NCBI GenBank assembly: GCA_964537875.1
Contig: CAZIDN010000073.1
Coordinates: 1 to 17,391, forward strand
Direction of reading: 5' to 3'
Length of the DNA stretch: 17,391 nucleotides
Origin: JAPKZH01 sp964537875
GTDB lineage: Bacteria > Acidobacteriota > Aminicenantia > Aminicenantales > UBA4085
The translations under genes and the position numbers were made by a program. The notes beneath the pieces were generated by a model, which was given only the letters and a program-made list of their open reading frames with translations, did no database searches and was not told the origin of the DNA. Shown here piece after piece: positions 1-7,881 of this stretch (its first letter is position 1; every line of letters begins with the position of its first letter).

Positions 1-51
1 CCCGACCCGCTGATTACAAATCAGCCGCTCTACCAACTGAGCTACGCTGGC
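1..51 (-). tRNA. tRNA-Thr (anticodon TGT), 3' part cut off by the window edge
   Basis: Read on the minus strand from 51 downwards, the sequence starts with a 7-nt acceptor arm (GCCAGCG), then TA, a D arm (GCTC, loop AGTTGGTA, GAGC), and an anticodon stem GCTGA/TCAGC around the loop TTTGTAA. The anticodon is therefore TGT, which reads ACA (threonine). The variable loop and first T-stem bases follow before the window ends, so the T arm, acceptor 3' strand and CCA are not visible. It lies about 135 nt downstream of a good minus-strand promoter. In many bacteria this tRNA starts a tRNA-tuf cluster; whether it does here cannot be seen. Confidence 0.93.
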
Positions 52-194
52 ATAAAAAACGTCTCCGCTTGAAAAAAACCACCACCAGGATAAGAAACCC
101 GAGAGAAAAGTTTATGTGCGCAGAAACTCTTTCTCTACAACCTTTAAATTTTTGTGTAACAGCTCACAGAATACAAGAAAATGAAGCGGGAACT

Positions 195-223
195 ATCCTA
201 CAGAAATTTCAGATATTTGTCAA
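195..223 (-). promoter_or_regulatory. Sigma70-type promoter facing the tRNA-Thr gene
   Basis: On the minus strand, -35 TTGACA (218-223) and -10 TAGGAT (195-200) are separated by exactly 17 nt. The predicted start is near 188, giving a leader of about 137 nt before the tRNA. It lies just past the stop codon of the Spy-like gene, so it should drive the tRNA unit independently of the sigma-factor operon. No gene is seen between 52 and 233. Identified by consensus only. Confidence 0.65.
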
Positions 224-233
224 GAGCAGATCT

Positions 234-740
234 TTATTTTTTTTTGGCCGGGAGGGGCTTGTTGCGCATCATCCGCATCCGGTCCAGGCTGTCGTTCAGC
301 ACTCGATAGAATTCGATCTGGAAGAGCAGATATCGGGCCTTTTGGACCGTGGTCAAGTTTTTCTCGAGGAATTCGTCAAGTTCGACGTCTTTGACCCTGA
401 TCGACTCCCGGGCCGCTTTGATTTTTCTGTTTTTTGCGTCGATGTCCGCTTCCCTTGGCGGCTGCTCATTCACCAGCCGCCTGAGTTCGGCGATATCGGC
501 GCTCATTAGTTTTTGGATATCCGACTTTTCCTTTTCGATCCTGTTGATCACGGGATAGATCTTAGCCGCTTGTTCTTCGGAGAGGTCCAAAGCTTGAGTC
601 AAGCGGAGGAGCCTTAGGGTGACCAGATTTTCCCGGACTTTCTGTCGATTTTGCCACCCGTTGGGCTGGGCGGAAACAGACGTCAGACGGCCCAAGACCA
701 TCACGCTCAAAAATATGAGAACAATTTTCTTTATTTTCAT
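234..740 (-). CDS. Secreted Spy/CpxP-like (LTxxQ family) periplasmic protein
   Basis: This 168-aa protein begins with a classic signal peptide: KIKK, a hydrophobic stretch from about residue 6 to 17, and a likely cleavage after VSA (22-24). The mature part is charged and predicted all-helical. It has an LSEEQ segment around residue 55 and a late LTTVQ segment, matching the LTxxQ repeats of the Spy/CpxP/heavy-metal-sensor family. Family members are periplasmic chaperones or stress sensors. No lipobox or membrane anchor is seen. It is the last gene of the sigma-factor operon, 10 bp after the anti-sigma stop, with a strong AGGAGGGG ribosome site overlapping that stop. It could be a chaperone made by the stress response or a sensor feeding the anti-sigma factor; the ligand is unknown. 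Confidence 0.75.
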   Translation of the reverse strand: MKIKKIVLIFLSVMVLGRLTSVSAQPNGWQNRQKVRENLVTLRLLRLTQALDLSEEQAAKIYPVINRIEKEKSDIQKLMSADIAELRRLVNEQPPREADIDAKNRKIKAARESIRVKDVELDEFLEKNLTTVQKARYLLFQIEFYRVLNDSLDRMRMMRNKPLPAKKK

Positions 741-750
741 GGATCCCCTC

Positions 751-1362
751 CTATAATTTCAGCGCAGCCTGAATCGCCGAATCCAAGGCTAGGAGTTCCT
801 CTTCGGTCAAGCTCTCGAGGAAAAGAGGATTCTCGTAGTGAAAAGGATTGGCCGCCTCATTGATTTCGCCGATGTCCTCAAAGATTGAATCCTGGATGAC
901 GGAATTCAAGTCCTTCTCGAGCTCGGGATTTTTTCCGATCTCCTGGTCAATCCGGGTGATGGCATCGTCCAAGAAAACGGCCATCATCTCTGGGCGGGCT
1001 TTCGGGCCGGATAGGATGAAATAGAGCCCGAAGGCCACGGCAACAAGAGCTGCGGCCCCCGCCCAAGCCCACGTCCATTTGGACAAAAATGAGGGCGATC
1101 GAATCTCTTTGATCTTGGCCACAGCCCCTTTTCCAGCTCCGAGTCCGGCCTTCAGCCTGGAGATGGATTCCTGCCAGTATCCCGGAGCCGGCTGAGGGCG
1201 GAGAAGGCCCTGGGATTCCTTCTGGATGTTCTCTAGGTGTTCCCGATAGGCCCGGCACGAAGCGCAGGCGGCGATATGGGATTCCAGGATCGTCCGTTTT
1301 TCGGCAGACAATTTCCCGTCCATTCCGTCCGAGATCCATTTTTCGATTTTCTTACATCTCAT
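751..1362 (-). CDS. Membrane-anchored zinc-finger anti-sigma factor
   Basis: This 203-aa protein has an N-terminal zf-HC2-like domain with C3, then H29-x3-C33-x2-C36, the zinc-binding pattern of ZAS-type anti-sigma factors. A linker follows, then one hydrophobic Trp/Ala/Val-rich membrane helix at about residues 96-117, and an acidic C-terminal domain (118-203) expected outside the cytoplasm. The N-terminal part should hold the upstream ECF sigma factor inactive at the membrane until a signal arrives. The start codon overlaps the sigma-factor stop as ATGA, a usual arrangement for balanced production of the pair. The outer domain resembles nothing I can name, so the signal is unknown. Confidence 0.85.
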   Translation of the reverse strand: MRCKKIEKWISDGMDGKLSAEKRTILESHIAACASCRAYREHLENIQKESQGLLRPQPAPGYWQESISRLKAGLGAGKGAVAKIKEIRSPSFLSKWTWAWAGAAALVAVAFGLYFILSGPKARPEMMAVFLDDAITRIDQEIGKNPELEKDLNSVIQDSIFEDIGEINEAANPFHYENPLFLESLTEEELLALDSAIQAALKL

Positions 1363-1958
1363 GATGGCCCTCTTGAAAAATAAGGCTTGAGCCTGTCCTG
1401 GAGCATCTTCCTGGCCTTGTGCATCCTCCAGGAGACCGTGTTCTCCGAGCAGCCGAGAATTTCGGCCGCCTGACCGTGGGACATTCCCTGGAAGACGACC
1501 AGGTTGAAAGCCGCTTGGTAGGCCAAGGGGAGAGAGGCGATTGCCTCATCCAGCTTCTCCCTGAGCTCTTTCTTCAGCGAATCTCCCTCCGGAGACAGGT
1601 CCGTGCAGGCCGCCTTGTCGAACACCGAGGCATTGTCCTCGAAATCCTCGCGCCCCTTCTCCCTGCCTTTCTTCTTGAAATGATTCAACGTCAGATTCAC
1701 GGCGATCCGATAGACCCAGGTATAGAAACTGGACTTCTGCTTAAATCCGTCGAGCGCTTTGTAAGCGTACATGAATGTCTCCTGGGTCAGGTCATCGGCG
1801 TCCTGATGATTGCGAGTCATGCCAAAAATCGTATGATAGACCTTCTCTTGCAACCGCCGGGCCAGCTCGGCAAAAGCATCGAGGCTGCCTTTCTTGGCAA
1901 GCTCCACCAATCTTTCATCGCCGGACTCTTCCATCTTGTCATTCATGAAATTAGACAA
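1359..1958 (-). CDS. ECF-type RNA polymerase sigma factor (RpoE-like)
   Basis: This 199-aa protein has the two domains of ECF sigma factors. Region 2 (about residues 32-100) contains the DADDLTQETFMYAYKAL helix and FYTWVYRIAVNLTLNHFKKK. Region 4 (about 135-190) contains a LPLAYQAAF helix and the helix-turn-helix MSHGQAAEILGCSENTVSWRMHKAR. It should direct RNA polymerase to its own regulon, probably including this operon. The start is uncertain: the longest form starts at a TTG (1958) with AAGGAA 12 nt upstream, while an ATG at 1946 would remove four residues and lacks a clear ribosome site. It is first in an operon with its anti-sigma factor and a Spy-like protein. No convincing ECF promoter was found in 1959-2107. 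Confidence 0.92.
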   Translation of the reverse strand: MSNFMNDKMEESGDERLVELAKKGSLDAFAELARRLQEKVYHTIFGMTRNHQDADDLTQETFMYAYKALDGFKQKSSFYTWVYRIAVNLTLNHFKKKGREKGREDFEDNASVFDKAACTDLSPEGDSLKKELREKLDEAIASLPLAYQAAFNLVVFQGMSHGQAAEILGCSENTVSWRMHKARKMLQDRLKPYFSRGPS

Positions 1959-2107
1959 TATTTCAGCCGATTCCTTGGGGATTCGCAGGATCCATCGGCG
2001 GGATCAAAGCTGCACGTTTGATAATATTCATGCCGGGACCAATCTTCTTTCATTCCCGAGCCATTTTGGCGTTTGTCTTTTTGTCAATTGTGAAGCTTGG
2101 ACCTCGA

Positions 2108-2338
2108 TTAATGGGGGCGGAACTCCTCGCCGACACCGTCGACGAAAAATTCGACCCGGCCGCACCTTGGGCACAGATAGATATCAAAATGTTCCCGGTG
2201 GGTAAAAAGCTCGCCCAGGTCTCCCAGCCAGAATCCCCAGCCGCGGCTTCCTTCGTGGAATTTCTTTGTTCCTACGTATTGAAGCCCGGCTTCGCAGCGG
2301 GGGCATTGCATCGGATGAGGTTCATTGTCTTTGGCCAT
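2108..2338 (-). CDS. Small zinc-ribbon protein, conserved hypothetical
   Basis: This 76-aa protein has two CPRC knuckles, C12/C15 and C56/C59, which should bind one zinc as a ribbon. Between them is a conserved-looking stretch with GTKKFHEG and GDLGELF followed by HFDIYLCPRCG, and the tail reads EFFVDGVGEE. Its look is that of short bacterial zinc-ribbon proteins with no assigned function. An AAGGAAGG ribosome site lies about 7 nt before the ATG. It is transcribed away from purB across an AT-rich divergent region (2339-2494). I cannot say whether it binds DNA, RNA or protein. Confidence 0.7.
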   Translation of the reverse strand: MAKDNEPHPMQCPRCEAGLQYVGTKKFHEGSRGWGFWLGDLGELFTHREHFDIYLCPRCGRVEFFVDGVGEEFRPH

Positions 2339-2435
2339 GGTCAGCCTTCCTTTTTTTCTTGGATTGCCCGTTCATGAAGACTCTTTTTAAACAGTTTTAT
2401 CTTATCATATTTTAAAAAAAGCGGCTCCTCCCGAG

Positions 2436-2464
2436 TTGACCGCCCTCCCAATTGTTGATATGAT
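2436..2464 (+). promoter_or_regulatory. Promoter of the purB-S-Q-L-N operon
   Basis: A -35 TTGACC (2436-2441) and -10 TATGAT (2459-2464) are separated by 17 nt, five of six matches at each box. Transcription should begin near 2471, leaving a leader of about 25 nt before the purB ATG at 2495. An exact 8-bp inverted repeat, CCCTCCCA (2443-2450) and TGGGAGGG (2477-2484), brackets the -10 box. Its right arm contains the purB ribosome site. Confidence 0.7.
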
Positions 2465-2494
2465 TTGACCTTCCTTTGGGAGGGATTATTCCTC

Positions 2495-3796
2495 ATGATC
2501 GAACGATACACCAACCCGGAGATGGGGATCATCTGGACCGAGGACAACAAATACCGCAAATGGCTCGACGTCGAGATCGCCGTCTGCGAAGCCTGGGCCA
2601 AGCTGGGCAAGATCCCGGCGCCGGCCCTCAAGCGGATCAAGGCCAAGGCGGGCTTCGACGTCAAGCGCATCGAAGAGATCGAAAAAGTCACCAAGCACGA
2701 CGTGATCGCCTTCCTCTCCTCCGTGGCGGAAAAGGTCGGTGAGGACTCCCGCTTTATCCACATCGGTCTCACGTCTTACGACATCGTCGATACGGCGCTC
2801 TCTCTTCTCATCCGGGAATCGCTCCAAAAGATCCAGAACCGCTTGGCCGAGCTCAAAAAAGTCCTGAAAAAAGAAGCGGTCAAGCATAAGAAAAGCGTCT
2901 GTATGGGCCGGACGCACGGCGTCCATGCCGAACCCGTCACGTTCGGTTTCAAAGTGCTCGTCTGGTACGAGGAGATCAAACGTCACCTGGCGCGCGTCGA
3001 GCGGGCGATCGATGTCATCAGCGTCGGCCGGATCTCGGGCTCGGTCGGGACCTATATTCACCTTGACCCGAGGGTGGAAGTCTTTGCCCTGAAGAAGGTC
3101 AAGCTGGAGCCGGCCAAGGTTTCGACACAGGTCCTCCAGCGCGACCGCCACGCCGAAGTCATGGGCGTTCTCGCCCTCATCGCCGCCTCGCTCGAGAAAT
3201 TCGCGATGGAGATCCGCCATCTCCAGAAAAGCGAAGTGTTGGAGGTCGAGGAGCCGTTCACCAAGGGTCAGAAGGGCTCTTCCTCCATGCCCCATAAAAA
3301 GAATCCTGTCCGCTGCGAGCGCATTTCGGGGCTGGCCCGGCTCATCCGCGGCAACCTGCATGTCGCCCTCGAAAACATCGCCCTCTGGCATGAGCGGGAT
3401 ATTTCACACTCATCGGCGGAGAGGATCATTTTCCCGGACTCGTTCATTCTGACGGACTACATGCTGACCGAGACGACCGACATCATCAAAAACTGGGTCG
3501 TCCACCCGGACTGTATGGAGAAGAACATCCAAGCCACCCGCGGCCTGATCTTCTCCCAGAGCGTGCTCCTGGCCCTCACCCGGAAAGGATTGAGGCGCGA
3601 CGAGGCCTACCAGCTCGTCCAGAGAAACACTCTCGGGGCTTGGAATGAGAACCTCGATTTCAAGGCGCTCGTCCTGGCCGATGCCGACATTCAAAAGCAC
3701 CTCAGTGAGGAGGAAATCGAGAAATGTTTCTCCCTCAAGCCGTATCTCGAAAAAATCGATTATATCTATGAAAGGGTCCTCGGCCATGAAAGTTAG
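2495..3796 (+). CDS. purB: Adenylosuccinate lyase
   Basis: PurB removes fumarate from SAICAR and from adenylosuccinate, two steps on the way to AMP. The 433-aa protein shows the fumarase/aspartase superfamily hallmarks: an N-terminal YTNPEMGIIWTEDNKYRKW segment, TSYDIVDTA, the GRTHGVHAEPVTFG loop with the conserved TH, and the signature GSSSMPHKKNP in the mobile active-site loop (about residues 258-270). I chose the ATG at 2495 rather than the in-frame TTG at 2465: the TTG lies on the -10 box, whereas 2495 has GGGAGGG 10 nt upstream and gives the usual N terminus. It heads the pur operon, and its last 11 bp overlap purS. Confidence 0.96.
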   Translation: MIERYTNPEMGIIWTEDNKYRKWLDVEIAVCEAWAKLGKIPAPALKRIKAKAGFDVKRIEEIEKVTKHDVIAFLSSVAEKVGEDSRFIHIGLTSYDIVDTALSLLIRESLQKIQNRLAELKKVLKKEAVKHKKSVCMGRTHGVHAEPVTFGFKVLVWYEEIKRHLARVERAIDVISVGRISGSVGTYIHLDPRVEVFALKKVKLEPAKVSTQVLQRDRHAEVMGVLALIAASLEKFAMEIRHLQKSEVLEVEEPFTKGQKGSSSMPHKKNPVRCERISGLARLIRGNLHVALENIALWHERDISHSSAERIIFPDSFILTDYMLTETTDIIKNWVVHPDCMEKNIQATRGLIFSQSVLLALTRKGLRRDEAYQLVQRNTLGAWNENLDFKALVLADADIQKHLSEEEIEKCFSLKPYLEKIDYIYERVLGHES

Positions 3797-4031
3797 AATT
3801 CTTGTCTCTTTCAAGGACAGCGTCCTCGACCCGCAGGGGCAGACGGTCAAAAACGCCCTCCACACCCTGGGTTACGGTTTCATCAAGGACGTCCGGCAGG
3901 GCAAAGTCTTCGAGATCGACCTCAAGGATATCCCGCGGGAGGAGCTAGAAAAAGTCGTGCCCGAATTTGCGGACAAGGTCCTGGCCAATCCCATCATCGA
4001 AAAATTTTCCTGGCAGATCATCGAAGAATGA
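3786..4031 (+). CDS. purS: Phosphoribosylformylglycinamidine synthase subunit PurS
   Basis: PurS is the small subunit that bridges PurQ and PurL in the three-part FGAM synthase. The 81-aa product MKVRILVSF..., with DPQGQTVKNALHTLGY and a KVFEIDL strand, has the length and sequence of the family. The start at 3786 lies inside the end of purB (11-bp overlap), so the two are probably translationally coupled. An open frame extends upstream through purB, but it has no ribosome site and no family similarity there. A 92-bp spacer follows before purQ. Confidence 0.93.
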   Translation: MKVRILVSFKDSVLDPQGQTVKNALHTLGYGFIKDVRQGKVFEIDLKDIPREELEKVVPEFADKVLANPIIEKFSWQIIEE

Positions 4032-4123
4032 GACGGGAAAAATTCATCCTCTCTCCCGCCTTTGAGAAACGAGGAAGCGGGGCGATTGGAAGACTACTAA
4101 ATATGAAATAAGGAATAACGAAC

Positions 4124-4810
4124 GTGAAATTCGGAGTCGTCGTCTTCCCGGGTTCCAACTGTGATTTTGATACGTTCCATGCCCTGAAGGACATCGTCAA
4201 GCAGCCGACAACATATCTCTGGCACAAGGATCATGACCTCAGGGGCGTGGACTGTGTCGTCCTTCCGGGCGGATTTTCTTACGGCGACTACCTGCGGTCC
4301 GGGGCCATCGCCCGGTTCTCCCCTCTCATGCAGGAAGTCAGGGAATTCGCCGAAAAAGGCGGGCTCGTGCTCGGCATCTGCAACGGCTTCCAGGTACTGC
4401 TCGAGCTGGGCCTCCTTCCGGGCGCCATGCTGAGGAACAAGAATCTTAAATTCCTCTGCCAATTCGTCCATATCCGGGTCGAAAACGACGGGACGCGCTT
4501 CACCCGGAGAGGGAAAAAAGGGCAGGTCCTCAAAATCCCGATTGCCCATTTCGACGGCAACTACTATGCCGCGCCCGAGGTCTTGAAAGAAGTCGAGAAG
4601 AACAAGCAGGTCGTCTTTCGCTACACGGATGAAAAAGGGCGGCTCAGCGAAGAAGCCAACGTCAATGGCTCGCTCGATTGTATCGCCGGACTGATGAACA
4701 GGCGGGGCAACGTCATGGGCATGATGCCCCATCCCGAGCGGGCGTCGGAAGCGCTCCTGGGAAGCGAAGACGGCCTGGTTATTTTTAAATCGATGATAGC
4801 GAAACCATGA
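4124..4810 (+). CDS. purQ: Phosphoribosylformylglycinamidine synthase subunit PurQ (glutaminase)
   Basis: PurQ is the class I glutamine amidotransferase subunit that releases ammonia for the PurL synthase. The 228-aa protein begins at GTG with AAGGA about 9 nt upstream. It has the N-terminal VVVFPGSNCD, the oxyanion region LPGGFSYGDYLR, the nucleophile C86 in GICNGFQ, and the H203/E205 pair in MPHPER, so the catalytic triad is complete. The length is normal for the short PurQ that works with PurS and small PurL. It is followed by a 201-bp gap with repeat-like sequence before purL, the longest gap in the operon. Confidence 0.95.
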   Translation: MKFGVVVFPGSNCDFDTFHALKDIVKQPTTYLWHKDHDLRGVDCVVLPGGFSYGDYLRSGAIARFSPLMQEVREFAEKGGLVLGICNGFQVLLELGLLPGAMLRNKNLKFLCQFVHIRVENDGTRFTRRGKKGQVLKIPIAHFDGNYYAAPEVLKEVEKNKQVVFRYTDEKGRLSEEANVNGSLDCIAGLMNRRGNVMGMMPHPERASEALLGSEDGLVIFKSMIAKP

Positions 4811-4840
4811 TGGATCATCATGAGCGTCTGAAGCTCAGTG

Positions 4841-4976
4841 TGGGTGGCGCGGGGCAGGGGCTCCCCGCCCGCCCGGAACCAAAAAATGGTGAGGACCCGT
4901 ATCGAGTCTAGAAATTCTAGGAAAAGTCCCCCAATTTTTTTGTGAGGACGGACGGGGATGCGCCGTGACAGGACCC
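4841..4976 (+). repeat. Degenerate intergenic repeat, copy A (purQ-purL gap)
   Basis: The segment begins TGGGTGGCGCGG (4841-4852) and ends CCGTGACAGGACCC (4963-4976). Both terminal blocks occur again, exactly and on the opposite strand, in the gap between purN and tyrS (7902-8000). The interiors differ in length (about 136 against 99 nt) and align poorly. Internal features are a 13-nt palindrome CTAGAAATTCTAG (4908-4920), a T7 run at 4935-4941, and two copies of TGAGGAC about 53 nt apart. No gene is seen here. The U-run after the small palindrome could act as a weak terminator inside the operon, but the hairpin is poor. Confidence 0.5.
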
Positions 4977-5011
4977 GCACTGGATAAAGCGCTCCGCAAC
5001 GAAAGGACCAC

Positions 5012-7219
5012 ATGATCGATAAAAAAATCCTCGATAATCACAACCTGACCCAAGCCGAATACGACCTCATCGTCAGCCTCATCGGCCGCGAGCCGAACCT
5101 GACCGAGCTGGGCATCTTTTCGGCCATGTGGTCGGAGCACTGCAGCTATAAAAGCTCCAAATTCTATCTCCAGAAACTGCCGACCCAGGGAAAGCGCGTC
5201 ATCCAGGGGCCCGGTGAAAACGCCGGCATCATCGACATCGGCGGCGGACTGGCCATCGTCTTCAAGATCGAATCCCACAACCACCCGTCCTTCATCGAGC
5301 CCTTCCAGGGCGCGGCGACCGGAGTGGGAGGCATCCTGCGCGATATCTTCACGATGGGCGCCCGGCCGATCGCTCTCATGGATTCCCTGAGATTCGGCCC
5401 CCTGACGCTGCCAAAGAACAAATCCATCATGGACGGTGTCATCGCCGGAATTTCTTCCTACGGCAACTCCATGGGGGTTCCGACGGTCGGCGGCGATGTC
5501 TATTTCAATGACTGTTATTCCCTGAATCCGCTGGTCAATGTTTTTTGCCTGGGAGTCGCCGCGAAGGACAAGATTTTCTACGCCAAGACCGAAGGCATCG
5601 GCAATTCAGTTCTGTACGTCGGCTCTAAAACGGGCCGCGACGGTATCCACGGCGCCACAATGGCTTCCGCCGAGTTCGGCAAGGAGACCGAGCACAAAAG
5701 GCCGAACGTCCAGGTTGGCGACCCGTTCAAGGAAAAGCTCCTTCTCGAAGCCTGCCTGGAAGTCATGGCCAAAGAGCTGATCGTCGGCATCCAGGACATG
5801 GGCGCGGCGGGGCTCACCTGCTCGACATCGGAGATGGCCGCCAAATCGGGAACCGGCATCGAGATCGACCTCGACCTTGTCCCCCAGCGCGAAGAGGGCA
5901 TGAATCCCTACGAGATCATGCTCTCGGAATCGCAAGAGCGTATGCTGATCGTCACCAAGAAAGAGAAGGTTAAGGATGTCCAGGACGTCTTCGCCAAATG
6001 GGACCTGGACGCCGTTGAAATCGGAAAGGTGACCGAGGGCGGAAAGCTCAAAGTCTGGTTTAAGGGCGAAACCGTCGTCGATGTGCCCGTAGCGGCGATC
6101 ATCGACCTCTGCCCCGTTTATAAGCGAGAATACAGGGTGCCTGCCCGATTGGAGCAGGAAGCTGCGTTAAACAAATATGCCCTGCCCAAGGATTACGGCA
6201 AAACGCTCTTAAAACTTCTCGCTTCCCCCACCATCGCCGATAAAGAATGGGTCTATCGTCAGTACGATCACCAGGTGCTGACCAACACCATGCTCCTTCC
6301 CGGGGCGGACGCGGCCGTGTTGAGGATCAAGGGTACGAAGAAGGCCGTGGCCATGAAGCTGGACGGAAATTCTCTCTATACGTATCTCAACCCGAGGCGC
6401 GGTGCCGCCGCGGCTGTTGCCGAGGCCTGCCGCAACCTGGCCTGCGTGGGAGCGAGGCCGGTCGGCGTGACCAACTGCTTGAACTTCGGCAACCCCGAAA
6501 AACCCGAAATCATGGGACAGTTCAAGGAAGTGACCGAGGGGATGGCCGAAGCCTGCAACGCGTTCGCCATTCCCGTGACCGGCGGGAACGTCAGTTTTTA
6601 TAACGACACCGAAGGGATATCCATCTATCCGACGCCCGTGCTCGGCGTCGTCGGCCTGATTAAGGATTATACAAAGGCCGTCACGCCGGGCTTCAAGAAA
6701 GAAGCGCAGGCGATCGTCCTCATCGGCGAGAACAGGGCGGGGCTGGGCGGATCGGAATATCTGAAGGCCTTATTTAACGAGGAAAAAGGGACGCCTCCGG
6801 CCCTTGACCTCAATAAAGAAAAGGCCGTTCAGGAGCTCTGTTTAAAGGCGATCGAAGCGGGGCTCATCCAGTCTGCGCACGACATTTCGGAAGGCGGGCT
6901 GGCCGTCTGTCTTGCCGAGTGCTGCTTCTTCAGCCGGGACAAAATGGGCTGCCGGATCGATCTTAAGGATGATTTGCGGCCGGATGCCCTGCTTTTCGGT
7001 GAAGCGCAGTCCGGGATTGTCGTCTCCGTTCAGGTCTCGAAGATGAAAAATCTCCTGGAGTTGGCAAAAAAAAGAAAGGTTCCCGCGACCGTGATCGGCA
7101 GAACAGGCGGAAAAAATATCCAGGTCGGCTGGAGAGGTAAAAAGTTGATCAACCTTCCTGTCCGGCAGGCCTTCAAGGCCTGGAAGGACGCGATCCCGGA
7201 TTTCTTTAAGATAAAATAA
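5012..7219 (+). CDS. purL: Phosphoribosylformylglycinamidine synthase subunit PurL (small type)
   Basis: PurL is the ATP-dependent synthase subunit that converts FGAR to FGAM using ammonia from PurQ. The 735-aa length matches the small PurL that needs separate PurS and PurQ. Visible motifs are MWSEHCSYKSSK with H43, GPGENAGIIDIGGG, the ESHNHPS loop, GGDVYFND, and, in the repeated second half, PVTGGNVSFYND and the HDISEGGLAV segment. The ATG at 5012 has AAAGGA about 6 nt upstream. It is separated from purQ by a 201-bp gap holding a repeat and from purN by only 10 bp. No frame damage is seen. Confidence 0.96.
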   Translation: MIDKKILDNHNLTQAEYDLIVSLIGREPNLTELGIFSAMWSEHCSYKSSKFYLQKLPTQGKRVIQGPGENAGIIDIGGGLAIVFKIESHNHPSFIEPFQGAATGVGGILRDIFTMGARPIALMDSLRFGPLTLPKNKSIMDGVIAGISSYGNSMGVPTVGGDVYFNDCYSLNPLVNVFCLGVAAKDKIFYAKTEGIGNSVLYVGSKTGRDGIHGATMASAEFGKETEHKRPNVQVGDPFKEKLLLEACLEVMAKELIVGIQDMGAAGLTCSTSEMAAKSGTGIEIDLDLVPQREEGMNPYEIMLSESQERMLIVTKKEKVKDVQDVFAKWDLDAVEIGKVTEGGKLKVWFKGETVVDVPVAAIIDLCPVYKREYRVPARLEQEAALNKYALPKDYGKTLLKLLASPTIADKEWVYRQYDHQVLTNTMLLPGADAAVLRIKGTKKAVAMKLDGNSLYTYLNPRRGAAAAVAEACRNLACVGARPVGVTNCLNFGNPEKPEIMGQFKEVTEGMAEACNAFAIPVTGGNVSFYNDTEGISIYPTPVLGVVGLIKDYTKAVTPGFKKEAQAIVLIGENRAGLGGSEYLKALFNEEKGTPPALDLNKEKAVQELCLKAIEAGLIQSAHDISEGGLAVCLAECCFFSRDKMGCRIDLKDDLRPDALLFGEAQSGIVVSVQVSKMKNLLELAKKRKVPATVIGRTGGKNIQVGWRGKKLINLPVRQAFKAWKDAIPDFFKIK

Positions 7220-7229
7220 GGAAACGCTC

Positions 7230-7865
7230 ATGGCCGAAGAAATCTTTGTCAGCCCAAAGAAACACGGCCGGATCATGGTCATGATCTCCGGTCGCGGCTC
7301 GAACTTCCGGGCCATCCATGACTCCATCCTGGCCGGAAAAGTCGACGCCGAGATCGGCCTTGTTTTCAGCAATCGAGAAGAGGCCGCGGGCCTGAAGATC
7401 GCCCAAGAACGGGGATTGGAAACGTTCTACATCAACCCGAAGCTTTATGCCATCAAGGAAGAATACGATCAAGAGATCATCCGCCAAGCCCGGAAAAGGG
7501 GCATCGACCTCGTCTGCCTGGCCGGCTATATGAAAGTCCTGACGCCCATGTTCTGCAACGAATTCAAAAACCGGATCATGAATATCCATCCGGCCCTTCT
7601 CCCCTCCTTCCCGGGGCTTCATGTCCAGCAGAAAGCGATCGACTGGGGCGTTCGCTATTCCGGCGCTACGGTTCATTTTGTGGCGGCCGAGGTCGATATG
7701 GGGCCGATCATTGTTCAAACCGTCGTGCCGGTCTTACAGGACGATACAGAAGAGACATTGAGCGCTAGGATCCTGATGGAAGAGCATAAAATTTATTCCG
7801 AAGCCGTGCGGCTCTTTTTTGAGGGCCGGCTCGAAGTCCGCGGCCGCCGCGTCTTTATTCGATAA
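7230..7865 (+). CDS. purN: Phosphoribosylglycinamide formyltransferase (folate-dependent)
   Basis: PurN transfers a formyl group from 10-formyl-tetrahydrofolate to GAR, giving FGAR, the substrate of the PurS/Q/L complex upstream. The 211-aa protein has the substrate loop ISGRGSNFRAIHDSI (19-33), the catalytic N118 and H120 in MNIHPALLPSFPG, and D156 in HFVAAEVDMGPII. These correspond to the Asn-His-Asp set of the family. AAGGAA overlapping the purL stop serves as ribosome site. It appears to end the operon. No strong intrinsic terminator is visible after it, only the repeat-bearing gap before tyrS. Confidence 0.95.
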   Translation: MAEEIFVSPKKHGRIMVMISGRGSNFRAIHDSILAGKVDAEIGLVFSNREEAAGLKIAQERGLETFYINPKLYAIKEEYDQEIIRQARKRGIDLVCLAGYMKVLTPMFCNEFKNRIMNIHPALLPSFPGLHVQQKAIDWGVRYSGATVHFVAAEVDMGPIIVQTVVPVLQDDTEETLSARILMEEHKIYSEAVRLFFEGRLEVRGRRVFIR

Positions 7866-7881
7866 ACCGGTTAGCATCCCA

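Noticed and set aside
52..110. Intrinsic terminator after the Spy-like gene, suggested by GGTGGTGG followed by T7 on the minus strand
   Set aside because: There is no complementary stem arm next to the T run.
1419..2377. Plus-strand open frames opposite the sigma-factor gene and zinc-ribbon gene
   Set aside because: They run against well-supported genes, lack ribosome sites and show no motif.
2486..3391. 301-codon open frame on the minus strand opposite purB
   Set aside because: It is the antisense shadow of a GC-rich gene; purB is unmistakable and the shadow has skewed Asp/Leu/Arg-rich composition and no recognisable motif.
4811..5011. Purine or other riboswitch upstream of purL
   Set aside because: No purine-riboswitch core (three-way junction with loop-loop pairing) could be made out; the conserved-looking blocks are shared with the purN-tyrS gap and read as repeats.
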